Shown here: piece by piece, positions 7,793 through 17,652 of the stretch
How positions within the stretch are numbered: position 1 is the stretch's first letter
How the letters are laid out: every line of letters starts with the position of its first letter
Source: Methanocalculus taiwanensis
Lineage (GTDB): Archaea > Halobacteriota > Methanomicrobia > Methanomicrobiales > Methanocorpusculaceae
DNA length: 64,000 nt
Reading direction: 5' to 3'
NCBI RefSeq assembly: GCF_024372745.1
Contig: NZ_VOTZ01000008.1
Span: forward strand, 24,254-88,253
Made by a program: the position numbers and the translations under genes
Notes under the pieces: model-generated
What the model was told of the DNA's origin: nothing
Database searches by the model: none
Seen by the model: the letters and a program-made list of their open reading frames with translations, nothing else

Positions 7793-8728
7793 TTATTCGT
7801 AGTTTAATTCTGCATAGAGTTCGGCAAGTGTTGCATGCCGTTCTGCATATGCATCATGCTGGTGGATACTCTCCTCATTTGTCTGGCGGATGGTGATATA
7901 GGCATCACCAGGCAGATGCCCGAAGGCTCCGACGACCTTCTTTGCCATCTCGCGAACACAGTCCTCGACAAATCTCGGATTTTTGTGGGCTTCCATAACC
8001 ACATAGCTCTCGTCGCCCCGTTTGAGGAGCTCATAGATCTTTCCACTCATGGATTCCTTTAAGACATTGATCACATCTTCAAGCGGCACATGCTGATCGT
8101 CATCGGTCTCAATGCAGAGGAAACCCTTGCCTCGCTGGTTATGGGTTGCCATCGGTACCTCGTCAAAGAAGGTCTCAATCTTACCCTTATCCACATCAAG
8201 TGACTCAAGTACCATCATAGCATGATCCTTCATGATATTCTGGGCACAGGGGCAGGCGGTCATGCCGGTAACCTCGGCACCGATACTCTTCCTGATGATC
8301 GGCTCCCGGCTCGTCCGCTGGGCAATGGCACGTGCATGTACTGTTACCACCTCATGGCATTGTGTCTGGGTGACCGGGGTCTCCCTCTTCACCATGTACG
8401 CACTTTCCATCCGAACCTCGGTTCTCTCGGCATATTCATGGCGGTCGAGGAGTTTCCGTGCAACCCTGCTACAGACCTCCTCAATCTCCCCTACTTCGCC
8501 ACCGATGGCTTCCTGAAGCACATCATCGATCACTTCAAAGTTCCTTGAGAGATTTGCACCCTTCAGTGAACCGGGGAGATCGACAAAGATATCAAATTTT
8601 GATATGAAGATCGCCGGGCGTTTACCGACACGTGCTACTTCCACAAGTTTTCGTACATTCCTGACACCCACCCGGCTCAGGTTGATCCGGATATCGGGGA
8701 TAGTGGACTGAATATCTGACAGTTCCAT
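7793..8728 (-). CDS. mptA: GTP cyclohydrolase IV (MptA)
   Basis: A 311-residue Fe(II)-dependent enzyme that converts GTP to 7,8-dihydroneopterin 2',3'-cyclic phosphate, the first step of tetrahydromethanopterin synthesis in methanogens. Landmarks are SRVGVRNVRKLV (about residues 18-29), SKFDIFVDLPGSLKGANLSRN, IGAEVTGMTACPCAQNIM with the metal and active-site cysteine, and DEVPMATHNQRG. The length is typical of MptA/FolE2 proteins. It stands as its own unit, diverging from ilvC. Confidence 0.95.
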   Translation of the reverse strand: MELSDIQSTIPDIRINLSRVGVRNVRKLVEVARVGKRPAIFISKFDIFVDLPGSLKGANLSRNFEVIDDVLQEAIGGEVGEIEEVCSRVARKLLDRHEYAERTEVRMESAYMVKRETPVTQTQCHEVVTVHARAIAQRTSREPIIRKSIGAEVTGMTACPCAQNIMKDHAMMVLESLDVDKGKIETFFDEVPMATHNQRGKGFLCIETDDDQHVPLEDVINVLKESMSGKIYELLKRGDESYVVMEAHKNPRFVEDCVREMAKKVVGAFGHLPGDAYITIRQTNEESIHQHDAYAERHATLAELYAELNYE

Positions 8729-8772
8729 GCGAAAAAACCTCTATTATCATATCTTCTTCACAGAAGATCAGG

Positions 8773-8816
8773 CTATAAAAGTACAGTCAGGTATGACCCT
8801 CTGTATAATATATTTA
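8773..8816. promoter_or_regulatory. Divergent TATA-like elements between mptA and ilvC
   Basis: CTATAAAA at 8773-8780 reads TTTTATAG on the minus strand, about 45 bases before mptA. TATAATATATTTA at 8804-8816 is 36-48 bases before the ilvC start. Both spacings suit archaeal core promoters with short leaders. Confidence 0.4.
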
Positions 8817-8851
8817 TGTAGGCTCGCACCGCATTACGTAGTGGTATAGCT

Positions 8852-9844
8852 ATGGTCCAGAAGTACTATGACGCAGACGCCGATCTCTCTCATTTAAAAG
8901 GAAAGACGATCGCCGTGATCGGCTACGGCTCACAGGGCCGCGGCCAGGCTTTGAATCTTCGTGACAGCGGACTCGATGTTATCATCGGCCTCCGCCCCGG
9001 CAAGAGCTGGGATGAGGCGAAGAAAGACGGCTTTTCCGTCCTCGCAGTTGCTGAGGCGGTAAAGAAGGCAGATCTGGTCCAGATTCTCCTCCCTGACGAG
9101 AGCCAGGCGGCTGTCTTCAGGTCAGAGATTGCACAGAATCTCAGGAAGGATGCATCCCTTGTCTTTTCACATGGATTCAATATCCACTTCGGGCAGATTG
9201 TCCCGCCGGAGACGGTAAATGTCTTCATGGTCGCCCCGAAAGGGCCCGGATTCATGGTCCGGAGAACCTACACCGAGGGCATGGGCGTCCCCGCACTGAT
9301 CGCGGTGTACCAGGATGTCTCAGGCAATGCCCGCGCACTGGCGCTTGCCTATGCAAAAGGTATCGGCGCCACCCGTGCAATGGTGCTTGAGACGACATTC
9401 CGCGAGGAGACCGAGACCGATCTCTTTGGAGAACAGGCAGTACTCTGCGGCGGTATCACCTCGCTGATCAGGGCCGGGTACGAGACCCTCGTCGATGCAG
9501 GATACAGCCCCGAGATGGCGTACCTTGAGGTGCTCCATGAGACGAAACTGATCATCGATCTCATCTATGAGGGCGGATTTACCAAGATGCGCAAGTACAT
9601 CAGTAACACCGCCCAGTACGGGGATATCACCCGCGGACCCCGTGTCATTGGGCCCGAGAGCAGGATGGAGATGGAAGAGATTCTTTCCGAGATCCAGAAC
9701 GGCACCTTTGCCAAAGAGTGGATCCTTGAGAACATGGTGGGCAGGCCCGTCTTCAATGCACTCACCCGTGCCGATGAAGAGCACGAGATCGAGCTTGTCG
9801 GCGCAGAACTGAGAAAGGATATGCCCCAGTTTAAGAATCTTTAA
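8852..9844 (+). CDS. ilvC: Ketol-acid reductoisomerase
   Basis: A 330-residue class I enzyme of valine, leucine and isoleucine synthesis; it isomerises and reduces acetolactate and acetohydroxybutyrate. The dinucleotide-binding motif [19 protein letters not shown] (about residues 22-40) is followed by the cofactor loop GLRPGKSW. The knotted C-terminal domain has [16 protein letters not shown] (metal-binding Asp/Glu) and [17 protein letters not shown]. The usual GSQGHAHA is GSQGRGQA here. It is not next to ilvB/ilvN, so it is probably transcribed alone. Confidence 0.96.
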   Translation: MVQKYYDADADLSHLKGKTIAVIGYGSQGRGQALNLRDSGLDVIIGLRPGKSWDEAKKDGFSVLAVAEAVKKADLVQILLPDESQAAVFRSEIAQNLRKDASLVFSHGFNIHFGQIVPPETVNVFMVAPKGPGFMVRRTYTEGMGVPALIAVYQDVSGNARALALAYAKGIGATRAMVLETTFREETETDLFGEQAVLCGGITSLIRAGYETLVDAGYSPEMAYLEVLHETKLIIDLIYEGGFTKMRKYISNTAQYGDITRGPRVIGPESRMEMEEILSEIQNGTFAKEWILENMVGRPVFNALTRADEEHEIELVGAELRKDMPQFKNL

Positions 9845-9890
9845 TCTTTTTTCATATTTTTATATAGTACCAGATCTCATAGCGCACAGT

Positions 9891-10379
9891 ATGAAGATCC
9901 TCTGCATCTATCATAGCGAGACCGGCAACACACATTCTGTGATGGAGGAGATCTCCAGAGCAACAGGGGCAGAAATGCTCAGGGTTCGTGATCGTGCCGG
10001 ATACGGGAAGGTGACGATGTATATCAGGGGTATCCCCCGTGCCCTGAGGGGAACCCATGCCGCAATCGAGCCGGATGCAATCGATCTGTCCGGCTATGAC
10101 CTCGTCATCCTCGGATCCCCCGTCTGGGCATCCCGCCCGACACCTGCAGCAAACGCAATGATACAGGCGCTGAAGAACTGTTTAGGAAAGAAGGCTCTGC
10201 TCGTCTGCACCTCCGGAGGTGGGCCGGGTGAGACGCTCACGCTCATGGAGAACCATGCAAAGGAACGCGGAATGGAAGTCGCTGGCAGTTTCCATGTTCG
10301 CTTTTCAATGAGGGGCGACAGAAATCAAGAAGAGATGGCCGCCCTTATACAGGCGGTCACCAAATTGGCGGAAGCCTAA
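9891..10379 (+). CDS. Flavodoxin-like protein
   Basis: A 162-residue flavodoxin-fold protein. The FMN phosphate loop is at the N-terminus (YHSETGNTHSVMEEI, residues 8-22), and YDLVILGSPVWASRPTPAANAMI and LVCTSGGGPGETLTLM match the second and third flavin-contact loops. It is likely a cytoplasmic electron carrier or NAD(P)H/F420-linked oxidoreductase. It starts 46 bases after ilvC in the same direction and converges with purL, which it overlaps by four bases at the 3' end. The partner is unknown. Confidence 0.85.
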   Translation: MKILCIYHSETGNTHSVMEEISRATGAEMLRVRDRAGYGKVTMYIRGIPRALRGTHAAIEPDAIDLSGYDLVILGSPVWASRPTPAANAMIQALKNCLGKKALLVCTSGGGPGETLTLMENHAKERGMEVAGSFHVRFSMRGDRNQEEMAALIQAVTKLAEA

Positions 10380-12451
10380 TCGATCCGCATCAGATCCGTG
10401 ATGGTACGCGATGCCTCCCGCAGGTCGGCTGGCGTGAGGACGACCTCCTCATCACCTGATCTGATCCGAAGTGCATCGCCGCCGACGGTTCCAAGCACTG
10501 TATGCGGGATGCCTTTTAAGATGGAGCGATCATCAACTACCACCAGGAACCGGGCATAGGATTCCGAGAAGAGAGCTACAACCGGATCACCCTCTATTGA
10601 TACCGACGAGCGGGGGGCGATCTTTGCGAGTGCGGTAAGAAGCCCGCCACGGGAGAGATCGGTTACTGCAGCAAGCCCACCGTTCCTGACGAGATCCCGG
10701 ACTGTTTGGACCGTTTCTACACTACCTACAGCAGGAGCTGGGCCACCGCATCCGGTGACACAATCCAGGATTGATCCACCGAGATCGGGCTCAGTTCTTC
10801 CAATTAACGCAAGGGTTGCACCCTCCTGTGGCGGGGCGAAGGTCCGGAGATCGCCCTTCCCGATCACACCGAGCATCGGTGTGGGCTTGATCCGGGTTTC
10901 AAATTCATCACTCTCATTATAGAGGGAGACGTTCCCCCCGACGATCGGGACATTCAGGCGGCGGCACATCTCTCCCATACCCAGAATCGACTCTTCAATC
11001 TGCCAGGCAATCTCCGGGTGAACCGGGCTTGCAAAGTTTAAGCAGTCAACAATACAGAGCGGATCGGCTCCATAGCAGGCGAGGTTTGAGGCATTCTCAA
11101 GAACGGCATTCGCTGTCCCTTCGCGTGGACGAAGATAGATATGCCGCGGATTGCAGCCGCAGGTGAAGTGGAGGGCAAGCCCGTCAAGCCGGAGCACCCC
11201 CGCATCGGGACCGAGGGAGACAGTCCTGAGCTGGACATCATGATCATACTGGGAGAAGACCCAGTCCTTTGCCGCACATTCGGGGTGGGAGAGCACTTTT
11301 TTGCAAAGGGTGCGGATATCCTCCTCAGGGCGGCGGAAAGGTTCTTCTGCACTGTATGGCTTCGTTTCCCAGCGGCAGGCGGGAGTCCCGCCGACGAGGA
11401 GATCAATCGGGAGATCGCAGACGATCTTTTCATTGAACTCAACGATATACCTGGGCTCTGCTATAACCTCTCCGACATCGGCCCATGAGAGATCGTATTT
11501 CTCTGCGATTGCCCCGATTGCTGCCAGATCTTCTGGTGCAACCTCGGCGAGCATCCGCTCCTGCGATTCAGCGAGCATGATCTCGATCTCATTCATCCCT
11601 GTTTCACGGAGAGGGACGCGATCCGCAATGATCCGGGCGCCAAATGTACTGGACATCTCGCTTGATGCACCTGCAAATCCGGCTGCGCCGAGATCGCGGC
11701 AGGCAAGCACTTTACCGGTTGCGCACATCTCCATCGTTGCCTCGATGAGGAGTTTCTCGGTATAGGGATCACCGACCTGCACGCTCGGGCGATCCTCGGC
11801 TTCAGAATCCTCGCTGAGATCACGCGATGCAAAGGATGCCCCTCCAAGGCCGTCGCGGCCGGTTCGGGAGCCATAGAGGACGAGACGGTTGCCAGGTTTT
11901 TGTACCCTGCCGGTGATGACAGAATCCGGATCAACGACACCAACAGCGACAACATTGACGAGCGGATTGCCCTGGTAACTTTCGTCAAAGATGAGATCGC
12001 CCCTGACAACGGGCACCCCGATACAGTTTCCATAATCCCCGATGCCAGAGACGACATGCTCAAAGAGGTGCCTCGTCTTCTCAGAATCGAGAGTTCCGAA
12101 ACAGAGGGGATCCATCAGGGCAATAGGGCGGGCGCCCATCGAGATGATATCCCTGACAATCCCCCCGACACCGGTTGCAGCACCGTCATAGGGATCGACA
12201 TAGCTTGGATGATTATGGCTCTCCATCCCGATTGCCAGAGCAGTTGTATCAGTAAACCGGACGATTGCAGCATCATCTCCCGGCCCGATGACGACATTCT
12301 CCCCATCAGTCGGGAGGGTCCTCAGGAGGGCTTTTGTCGAGCGATAGCTACAGTGTTCACTCCAGAGGTTCTCAAAAGCGACCGCCTCAAGGGGGGTGAT
12401 ATCCCGCCCGAGGCGTGAGCGGATGATCGTGAGATCTTCGGCGGACAGCAT
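10376..12451 (-). CDS. purL: Phosphoribosylformylglycinamidine synthase subunit PurL
   Basis: A 691-residue small-type PurL that makes FGAM from FGAR, ATP and ammonia delivered by PurQ with PurS. The hallmarks are EAVAFENLWSEHCSYRSTK (catalytic His, residues 22-40), GIGMESHNHPSYVDPYDGAATGVGGIVRDI, the two AIRS-type ATP domains with KVLACRDLGAAGFAGASSEM, and VPIVGGNVSLYNE. The length is normal for archaeal PurL. purQ and purS are not adjacent. Confidence 0.96.
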   Translation of the reverse strand: MLSAEDLTIIRSRLGRDITPLEAVAFENLWSEHCSYRSTKALLRTLPTDGENVVIGPGDDAAIVRFTDTTALAIGMESHNHPSYVDPYDGAATGVGGIVRDIISMGARPIALMDPLCFGTLDSEKTRHLFEHVVSGIGDYGNCIGVPVVRGDLIFDESYQGNPLVNVVAVGVVDPDSVITGRVQKPGNRLVLYGSRTGRDGLGGASFASRDLSEDSEAEDRPSVQVGDPYTEKLLIEATMEMCATGKVLACRDLGAAGFAGASSEMSSTFGARIIADRVPLRETGMNEIEIMLAESQERMLAEVAPEDLAAIGAIAEKYDLSWADVGEVIAEPRYIVEFNEKIVCDLPIDLLVGGTPACRWETKPYSAEEPFRRPEEDIRTLCKKVLSHPECAAKDWVFSQYDHDVQLRTVSLGPDAGVLRLDGLALHFTCGCNPRHIYLRPREGTANAVLENASNLACYGADPLCIVDCLNFASPVHPEIAWQIEESILGMGEMCRRLNVPIVGGNVSLYNESDEFETRIKPTPMLGVIGKGDLRTFAPPQEGATLALIGRTEPDLGGSILDCVTGCGGPAPAVGSVETVQTVRDLVRNGGLAAVTDLSRGGLLTALAKIAPRSSVSIEGDPVVALFSESYARFLVVVDDRSILKGIPHTVLGTVGGDALRIRSGDEEVVLTPADLREASRTITDLMRID

Positions 12452-12540
12452 TCCATAGAGGTCATCTTAGGAGGAGAAATAAGGATCTCTCTCCTGGCCC
12501 ATACTACACTTTTTAGCACTATGACCACCATATACTCTGC

Positions 12541-13152
12541 ATGGTCGATAGTTACGAGGAACTGCTGAAGAAGGCATATACCGGTATCAGCGAGCCGACA
12601 GATACGGGAGAGCGGTTCGTCGTGCCGCCGGTCAAGTCTTACCCTGAAGGAAAGACGACGATCCTTGAGAATTTCATGGAGATTGCCGGGACACTGAACC
12701 GGGAGTCCGATCACCTGATGAAGTTCATGCTCGGCGAGCTCGGGACTGCGGGAAAGATCGATGGAAACCGTGCAATCTTCAATGGAAAGTTCGAGACCGA
12801 TGTCCTTGAGGCGATCGTGAAGAACTATATCGATGATTATGTCATCTGCTCGGAATGCGGGCGGCCCGACACACGGCTTGTCAAGGACGACCGAATCCAG
12901 ATGCTCAGGTGCGATGCCTGCGGCAGCCACCGCCCGGTGAGGAAGCGGCGTGCCCGGACAGAAGTAAAAGGAACCAGCCTCGAAGAGGGCATGGAAGTTG
13001 ACGTGGAGATCGAATCTGTCAGCAGGCGTGGAGACGGTGTTGCAAAGGTTGGAAAATATATCCTCTACGTCACCGGCGGAAAACCCGGACAGAAGATAAA
13101 AGTCAAGATCACAAAAATATCAGGCCAGGTTGCATTCACCCAGCGGGTGTGA
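12541..13152 (+). CDS. Translation initiation factor aIF2 subunit beta fused to a TRAM domain
   Basis: A 203-residue protein. Residues 1-137 are aIF2-beta: an alpha/beta domain (FMEIAGTLNRESDHLMKFMLGELG) and a C-terminal zinc ribbon with four cysteines (CSECGRPD and CDACGSH). Residues 145-203 form a TRAM domain (GMEVDVEIESVSRRGDGVAKVGKYILYVTGG), a small RNA-binding beta-barrel found in tRNA-modifying enzymes. aIF2 with gamma and alpha subunits brings initiator tRNA to the ribosome. The fusion, also known in related methanogens, gives this factor an additional RNA-binding surface. It stands alone and converges with rpoL. Confidence 0.92.
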   Translation: MVDSYEELLKKAYTGISEPTDTGERFVVPPVKSYPEGKTTILENFMEIAGTLNRESDHLMKFMLGELGTAGKIDGNRAIFNGKFETDVLEAIVKNYIDDYVICSECGRPDTRLVKDDRIQMLRCDACGSHRPVRKRRARTEVKGTSLEEGMEVDVEIESVSRRGDGVAKVGKYILYVTGGKPGQKIKVKITKISGQVAFTQRV

Positions 13153-13271
13153 GTGCACCTTTTGTTTTTTTTAATAGCGAAAAGAGTGTGCCTGTACGGG
13201 ATGCAGATGATGTCCCGGAAGCATCAGGCACCCCTGATATTGTATTGGAGTGTTCTCCTGAAAAACCCGAC

Positions 13272-13541
13272 TTAGACGGATCCGACCTGTGTCAGCAGTT
13301 CGTCACAGGAGCGTCCGATCTGATCGCATGCTTCCCTGATGATCGTGATCGCATCCTTGCTGCCGTCTGTCGAAACGAGGAGTTCTGGATCCGAGAACTG
13401 GTATTCGATCACATATTTTGCGACATTCACCGCCGGGTCACGGAGGATCGTATCGGTTAGAAGGTTCATAAAGGTGTGTTTCTCGGAAACAAATACCATT
13501 CTGACCTTATTTTTCTCAAGCTCAAGAATTTTTATGTTCAT
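13272..13541 (-). CDS. rpoL: DNA-directed RNA polymerase subunit L (Rpo11)
   Basis: An 89-residue small subunit that pairs with RpoD (Rpo3) in the assembly platform of archaeal RNA polymerase. From the ATG at 13541 the product reads MNIKILELEKNKVRMVFVSEKHTFMNLLTD, the usual RpoL start, and then DPAVNVAKYVIEYQFSDPELLVSTDG and a C-terminal helix. The upstream in-frame ATG at 13553 adds MIYS and is less likely. It is transcribed by itself, downstream of the PhnP-like gene. Confidence 0.9.
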   Translation of the reverse strand: MNIKILELEKNKVRMVFVSEKHTFMNLLTDTILRDPAVNVAKYVIEYQFSDPELLVSTDGSKDAITIIREACDQIGRSCDELLTQVGSV

Positions 13542-13576
13542 ACTGTATATCAATTGGCGGGGAGACTATATAGGCA

Positions 13577-14305
13577 TTAGCGGAGACCGAGATCAAAGGT
13601 CTCCCTATCATATGCCGAATGCGGCTGATCCCAGGAGACCATATGGCTTAAGTGCACCATCCTGAGGTTTTTTGGCTTCAGTTCATCTGCAAGGTCGAGC
13701 GCATCGGTATAATTCATATGTTTTGAGATCGTGAGATGCGATGGCGCCATCGCATCAAGAATGAGAAGATCTGCACCACGCATGCAGTCAATACTTTTTC
13801 TGGGGATCTCCCTCAGTGTATCTGAGGAGTATACAAGAACAGAATCATCGGATTCTATCCTGAGGCCATAGGTAGGGGCACCCGGGTGAGTGACCGGGAA
13901 GAGAGTTATTGTGAGATCGAAGAGGGGAAATGGCTGGTAGGGCAAAACAGGAATCCTTGGCGAGGGGAGGAACGAGAAGACTTCAGTACAATATTCGAGC
14001 ACTTCAGGTGCGGCATACATGGCAGGCGGTTTCTGGACACGGTAGAAGTCGCCATAGCCCATGAAATGATCATAATGTCCATGTGTCCAGATCCCGGCAT
14101 CAATATGTGGGGATCCGGCATCCAGAAGCTGCCTGCGGAGATCGGGGGTGGTGTCGATCAGCAGGTGGCGTGAACCTGTCTCGATCAGAAGCGATGTCCT
14201 GAGACGCTCTTTGCGCTCCTTCCATGCCTGCATGCAGTGATCGCAGTTGCACCCGATCTTGGGTGTGCCGATTGCATCTCCGGTCCCAAGAAAGGTGACC
14301 CTCAT
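13577..14305 (-). CDS. PhnP-like metallo-beta-lactamase-fold phosphodiesterase
   Basis: A protein of about 242 residues from the ATG at 14305, which overlaps the stop of the AAA ATPase gene in ATGA. MRVTFLGTGDAIGTPKIGCNCDHCMQA shows the PhnP-type start with a cysteine cluster that may bind zinc. The metal motif HGHYDH (in WTHGHYDHFMGYGD), TTPDLRRQL, the later Asp in VLVYSSDT and a distal His in MVHLSHM complete the hydrolase signature. Family members act on cyclic phosphodiesters. The substrate here is not known. Confidence 0.85.
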   Translation of the reverse strand: MRVTFLGTGDAIGTPKIGCNCDHCMQAWKERKERLRTSLLIETGSRHLLIDTTPDLRRQLLDAGSPHIDAGIWTHGHYDHFMGYGDFYRVQKPPAMYAAPEVLEYCTEVFSFLPSPRIPVLPYQPFPLFDLTITLFPVTHPGAPTYGLRIESDDSVLVYSSDTLREIPRKSIDCMRGADLLILDAMAPSHLTISKHMNYTDALDLADELKPKNLRMVHLSHMVSWDQPHSAYDRETFDLGLR

Positions 14306-15588
14306 GCCCCTATCCATCCGGTCTTCCGAAGCGCATTCCTCCGGTCAACTAGGAGCATCCCCTGTTCTACATCGACCTCTGTGATCTCATCCCGCCCTTC
14401 AATAAGAGCGGCCATGATAGCTTCCTTCACCATCAGACGGAGATCGGCGCCGGTGAAGCCTTCGGTTCTTGCAGCCAGAATCGAAAGATCGGGAATTATC
14501 CGGAGTGTCCGGGTGATTGATTCGAGGATTGCCTGCCTCATTGCGATATCCGGGACGGTGAATGGGACAGCTTCATCAAACCGCCTCCATGCTGCCTCGT
14601 CAAGGATTCCAGGATGGTTCGTCGCCCCGATGAAGAGGACATCCGATTTGATAAGGCTTATCTGGTCGATGCTCTTTAGAAGCGTATTGACAGCCCGCTT
14701 CATGGCACCATGATCATCCGAGTCCCGTGTGCGTGCCACATAATCGAACTCATCGATGAAGAGGATGCACGGGGCGAGCCGCTTTGCTATCTCAAAGATC
14801 CTGTCGATATTCTTTGATGTTTCTCCAAGGTACTGGGAGGTGATCATCGAGAGGCGTGCTTCAAGGATCGGCATATGCAGCTCGCGTGCAAGCGAGAGCG
14901 CAAATGAGGTCTTGCCGGTACCGGGAGGGCCGACAAAGAGGAGCCTTCCAACCTGGTAGATCTGATGATTTTTTAGGAATTCCCGGTTTGCTACGGCAAC
15001 CTTGATCTTTCCGATCATCTCCAGTTGATCGGGGGTGGCAACGAAGGACTCAAATGATTCTTCGATCTCCTCAGGCGCAAGGATCGTCACCAGGCCGAGT
15101 GCATCGCGGATATCCTCAGATACAATCTTCAGAGCTTCGATCTTCGGCTCCAGAAATGCGCGGCTGTCCTCGTACCGGGGGTTTGCCTCGACTGCTGCTT
15201 TATAGGCGATGCCATCTGCACCGATCTTCTCGTAATAGAATGCAAGAACGGGGTTTGCGGATGCCTGTACCCTGCCGCCCCGTTCAAGGAACCATCTGGC
15301 TGCCGGATCGAGGGCGGTGATCGAGAGGCGCTGGCCAAAATCGTCAAAACCAATGAACGGGTTTGATTTAACAAGATTATGTGCCTCATCTATTCCAAGG
15401 GCGCGTTTTGCAACGCTGTTGCTCACAATGAACGGGCGTTTTAGATCCGGACCGTTCTTGCCGATGCTAAACGCCTTGCGGCAGGCAGGAGTAAGATCTG
15501 CGATACCGAGCGTTTCCTCACGGTTGACGATCTCTGCGGTGAGAAGGAGCTCCATGAGCCGGAGGGTGGTGTGATCAGCCATCTCCAT
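14302..15588 (-). CDS. AAA-type ATPase
   Basis: A 428-residue protein with one AAA module in the C-terminal half. Walker A is [10 protein letters not shown] (near residues 218-227), Walker B is ILFIDEFD, the second region of homology is FIGATNHPGILDEAAWRRFD, and there is a sensor-2/small domain (GFTGADLRLMVKEAI). The N-terminal 190 residues are specific to this methanogen group, with tandem helices. The sequence is closest to the Cdc48/FtsH/katanin type of AAA protein, but has only one module. Overlap with the downstream PhnP-like gene suggests coupled translation. Substrate and oligomer are unknown. Confidence 0.85.
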   Translation of the reverse strand: MEMADHTTLRLMELLLTAEIVNREETLGIADLTPACRKAFSIGKNGPDLKRPFIVSNSVAKRALGIDEAHNLVKSNPFIGFDDFGQRLSITALDPAARWFLERGGRVQASANPVLAFYYEKIGADGIAYKAAVEANPRYEDSRAFLEPKIEALKIVSEDIRDALGLVTILAPEEIEESFESFVATPDQLEMIGKIKVAVANREFLKNHQIYQVGRLLFVGPPGTGKTSFALSLARELHMPILEARLSMITSQYLGETSKNIDRIFEIAKRLAPCILFIDEFDYVARTRDSDDHGAMKRAVNTLLKSIDQISLIKSDVLFIGATNHPGILDEAAWRRFDEAVPFTVPDIAMRQAILESITRTLRIIPDLSILAARTEGFTGADLRLMVKEAIMAALIEGRDEITEVDVEQGMLLVDRRNALRKTGWIGA

Positions 15589-15632
15589 GTCTTAACCTTG
15601 TATATTGTCCGGGAATCCGAATAAGAGTATCT

Positions 15633-16508
15633 CTATTCTGTGGTGACAATGCATCCATCTTCAGTGACGATGATCGTGTGCTCTGCCTGGGATACGAGCG
15701 ATCCCGGAACATCCTGGAGAACAGGATAGGATCGGAGAACCCCCTGCCTGATCAGGGCGGTGAGGGCAAGATCTGCACGATCGGTTGAAAGCCATCGCCG
15801 GGCAAAGGGGAGGCCCCGCCGATCCCGGACCTCTTCAAGGATCTTCCGCCCGGCAGGCGTTCTGACTGGCTTGACTGCAATCTGGGAAAAAATCTCAACC
15901 CTCCCTCCCTCGTTGACCCTGCCGGATCCGGTTGATGCAAACGGCTCAATGGCTATAGCCATTCCTTCCTTAAGCAGTGTTCCACCGCCTGATCCGATAT
16001 TCGGGACAGATGGAGAGGCATGCAGCGAGTAGAGATCAAGACCGTGTCCGGTGAGGTTGGAAACCGGCCGGAATCCGCGTGAAACGATCGCCTCCTGGAT
16101 CGCAGCCCCTAATTCACCTGCACGAATACCGGGTTTTGCCATTGAGAGGGCTGAATCCAGTGCTGCACGTGATGCCTCGACCAGCAGGGCATTATCCCCG
16201 AGATCGACGGTGAGGGCGGTGTCTGCTATATACCCCTCGATATGAATGCCGATATCAAGCTTGACGAGATCGCCTGCTGCAAAAGTGCGATCATCGGAGG
16301 GGGCGGCCGTATCATGTGCGGCTGCTTCATTCAGGGAGATGTTTGGAGGAAAGGCAATTCCTGCACCTTCATCATGGATCATCGTGCAGACGCAATCGGC
16401 AACCTCGGCGAGTGATACGCCAGGGGCGATCATTCGTGCACCCTTATGCAGGATTTTTTTCGCAAGCCGGCCTGATTGTTTATACTGATCAATCATCTCG
16501 TCATTCAT
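15633..16508 (-). CDS. map: Methionine aminopeptidase, type II
   Basis: A protein of about 291 residues that removes initiator methionine. The pita-bread metal ligands are visible: Asp in DLVKLDIGIHIEGYIADTALTVD (two aspartates), His in SNLTGHGLDLYSLH, Glu in GMAIAIEPFAS and Glu in VSQAEHTIIV. The type II helical insert lies at about residues 195-255. The ATG at 16508 follows GGGAGG at about ten bases; a TTG at 16514 is possible. It overlaps the stop of the second M24 peptidase gene, with which it forms an operon. Confidence 0.93.
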   Translation of the reverse strand: MNDEMIDQYKQSGRLAKKILHKGARMIAPGVSLAEVADCVCTMIHDEGAGIAFPPNISLNEAAAHDTAAPSDDRTFAAGDLVKLDIGIHIEGYIADTALTVDLGDNALLVEASRAALDSALSMAKPGIRAGELGAAIQEAIVSRGFRPVSNLTGHGLDLYSLHASPSVPNIGSGGGTLLKEGMAIAIEPFASTGSGRVNEGGRVEIFSQIAVKPVRTPAGRKILEEVRDRRGLPFARRWLSTDRADLALTALIRQGVLRSYPVLQDVPGSLVSQAEHTIIVTEDGCIVTTE

Positions 16509-17635
16509 ATGCAAAATACCTCCCTAAACCGGGTAATCCGATCATAGCCCCCATCTGTGACAAGGGCCATATCCTCGATCCGCACCCCGCCGATGCCGGG
16601 ATAGTATAAGCCGGGTTCAATGGTGACGACATTACCAGCAGCAAGCGGCCCCCCCCTGGTACTGAGTGATGGAGCTTCATGCACCTCGATCCCTACCCCA
16701 TGTCCGAGGCTGTGGACAAAACCATGCGGTTCTGTCCCATATCCGGCATCTTCAAAGAATGAGACGACAGCCTGATAAAGGGCAGAGCCATCTGCACCTG
16801 CACGGAGGAGCGAAAAAGCAAGTGTTTTTGCATCTGATACCGCGGCATACATCTCCAGGATCTCAGGAGACGCCTCTCCCCGGACAACTGTTCGTGTCAT
16901 ATCGGCGAAGTACCCGGTCTCTTCATGCTGGGGGAATATATCAATGATGATTGGAGCGTTGGCTGCAAGCGAGCCTCTGCCCCTGAGATGTACCATTGAG
17001 GTCTCTTTACCGGAGGCCACTATTGTATCAATGCCCCTGCATCCGTGTTTCTGGAGGGTCGCGTGGATTGCGTACCTGACATCTTCGGAGGTGAGGATCC
17101 TGCCCTCCGGAGTCACCAGGAGTTCTCCGGTGGGTTTTGCCCGCTTAATCATGGTAAGCGCCGTTTCAAGCGCATCTTCTGCTGCTGCCTGCGACTCCCG
17201 CATCATCCCGATCTCAGAAGCCGTCTTCTTCGACCGCATGGCAGAGAGTGTGTCCATATCAACCTGAATCGGCTGATGGGGAGCTATCGCCTGCGCAAGG
17301 CCAAAGGGGAACTCGGGCGAAACGAGGATCGGGCCACCTGAGAGATCCGCAATCATCCGCCCGGTTGCCTTCAGAGGATCGGGCTCTTCCCTGAGGATAT
17401 CAAAGAATCCTGCATCTGCCCGGCTCATGACGGTGCATGGCGACTCGATGGCGGCGCGTTCCACCTCCATCGCCGGAACGATGATGATCCCTTCTTCGCC
17501 ATACCGTTTCAGGTAGATGACCGGATCGCTCGTCCGAAATGATGTGAGGTAGCGGATATTGGCATCTGAGGAGGTGCCGTATGCTGCATAAGCCTTGAAA
17601 TTGGCATTCAGGAGGGCGTTATCAAGAGCATTCAT
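16505..17635 (-). CDS. M24-family Xaa-Pro aminopeptidase-like protein
   Basis: A 376-residue protein: an N-terminal creatinase-like domain (residues 1-130) and a C-terminal pita-bread domain. The metal ligands appear in PIIIDIFPQHEETGYFADMTRTVVRG, HSLGHGVGIEVHEAP, VVTIEPGLY and GGVRIEDMALV, the standard five-ligand set. It probably cleaves N-terminal residues ahead of proline. The pairing with map by overlap puts two M24 peptidases in one operon. Confidence 0.9.
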   Translation of the reverse strand: MNALDNALLNANFKAYAAYGTSSDANIRYLTSFRTSDPVIYLKRYGEEGIIIVPAMEVERAAIESPCTVMSRADAGFFDILREEPDPLKATGRMIADLSGGPILVSPEFPFGLAQAIAPHQPIQVDMDTLSAMRSKKTASEIGMMRESQAAAEDALETALTMIKRAKPTGELLVTPEGRILTSEDVRYAIHATLQKHGCRGIDTIVASGKETSMVHLRGRGSLAANAPIIIDIFPQHEETGYFADMTRTVVRGEASPEILEMYAAVSDAKTLAFSLLRAGADGSALYQAVVSFFEDAGYGTEPHGFVHSLGHGVGIEVHEAPSLSTRGGPLAAGNVVTIEPGLYYPGIGGVRIEDMALVTDGGYDRITRFREVFCI

Positions 17636-17652
17636 CGGGTACTAATGTACCA

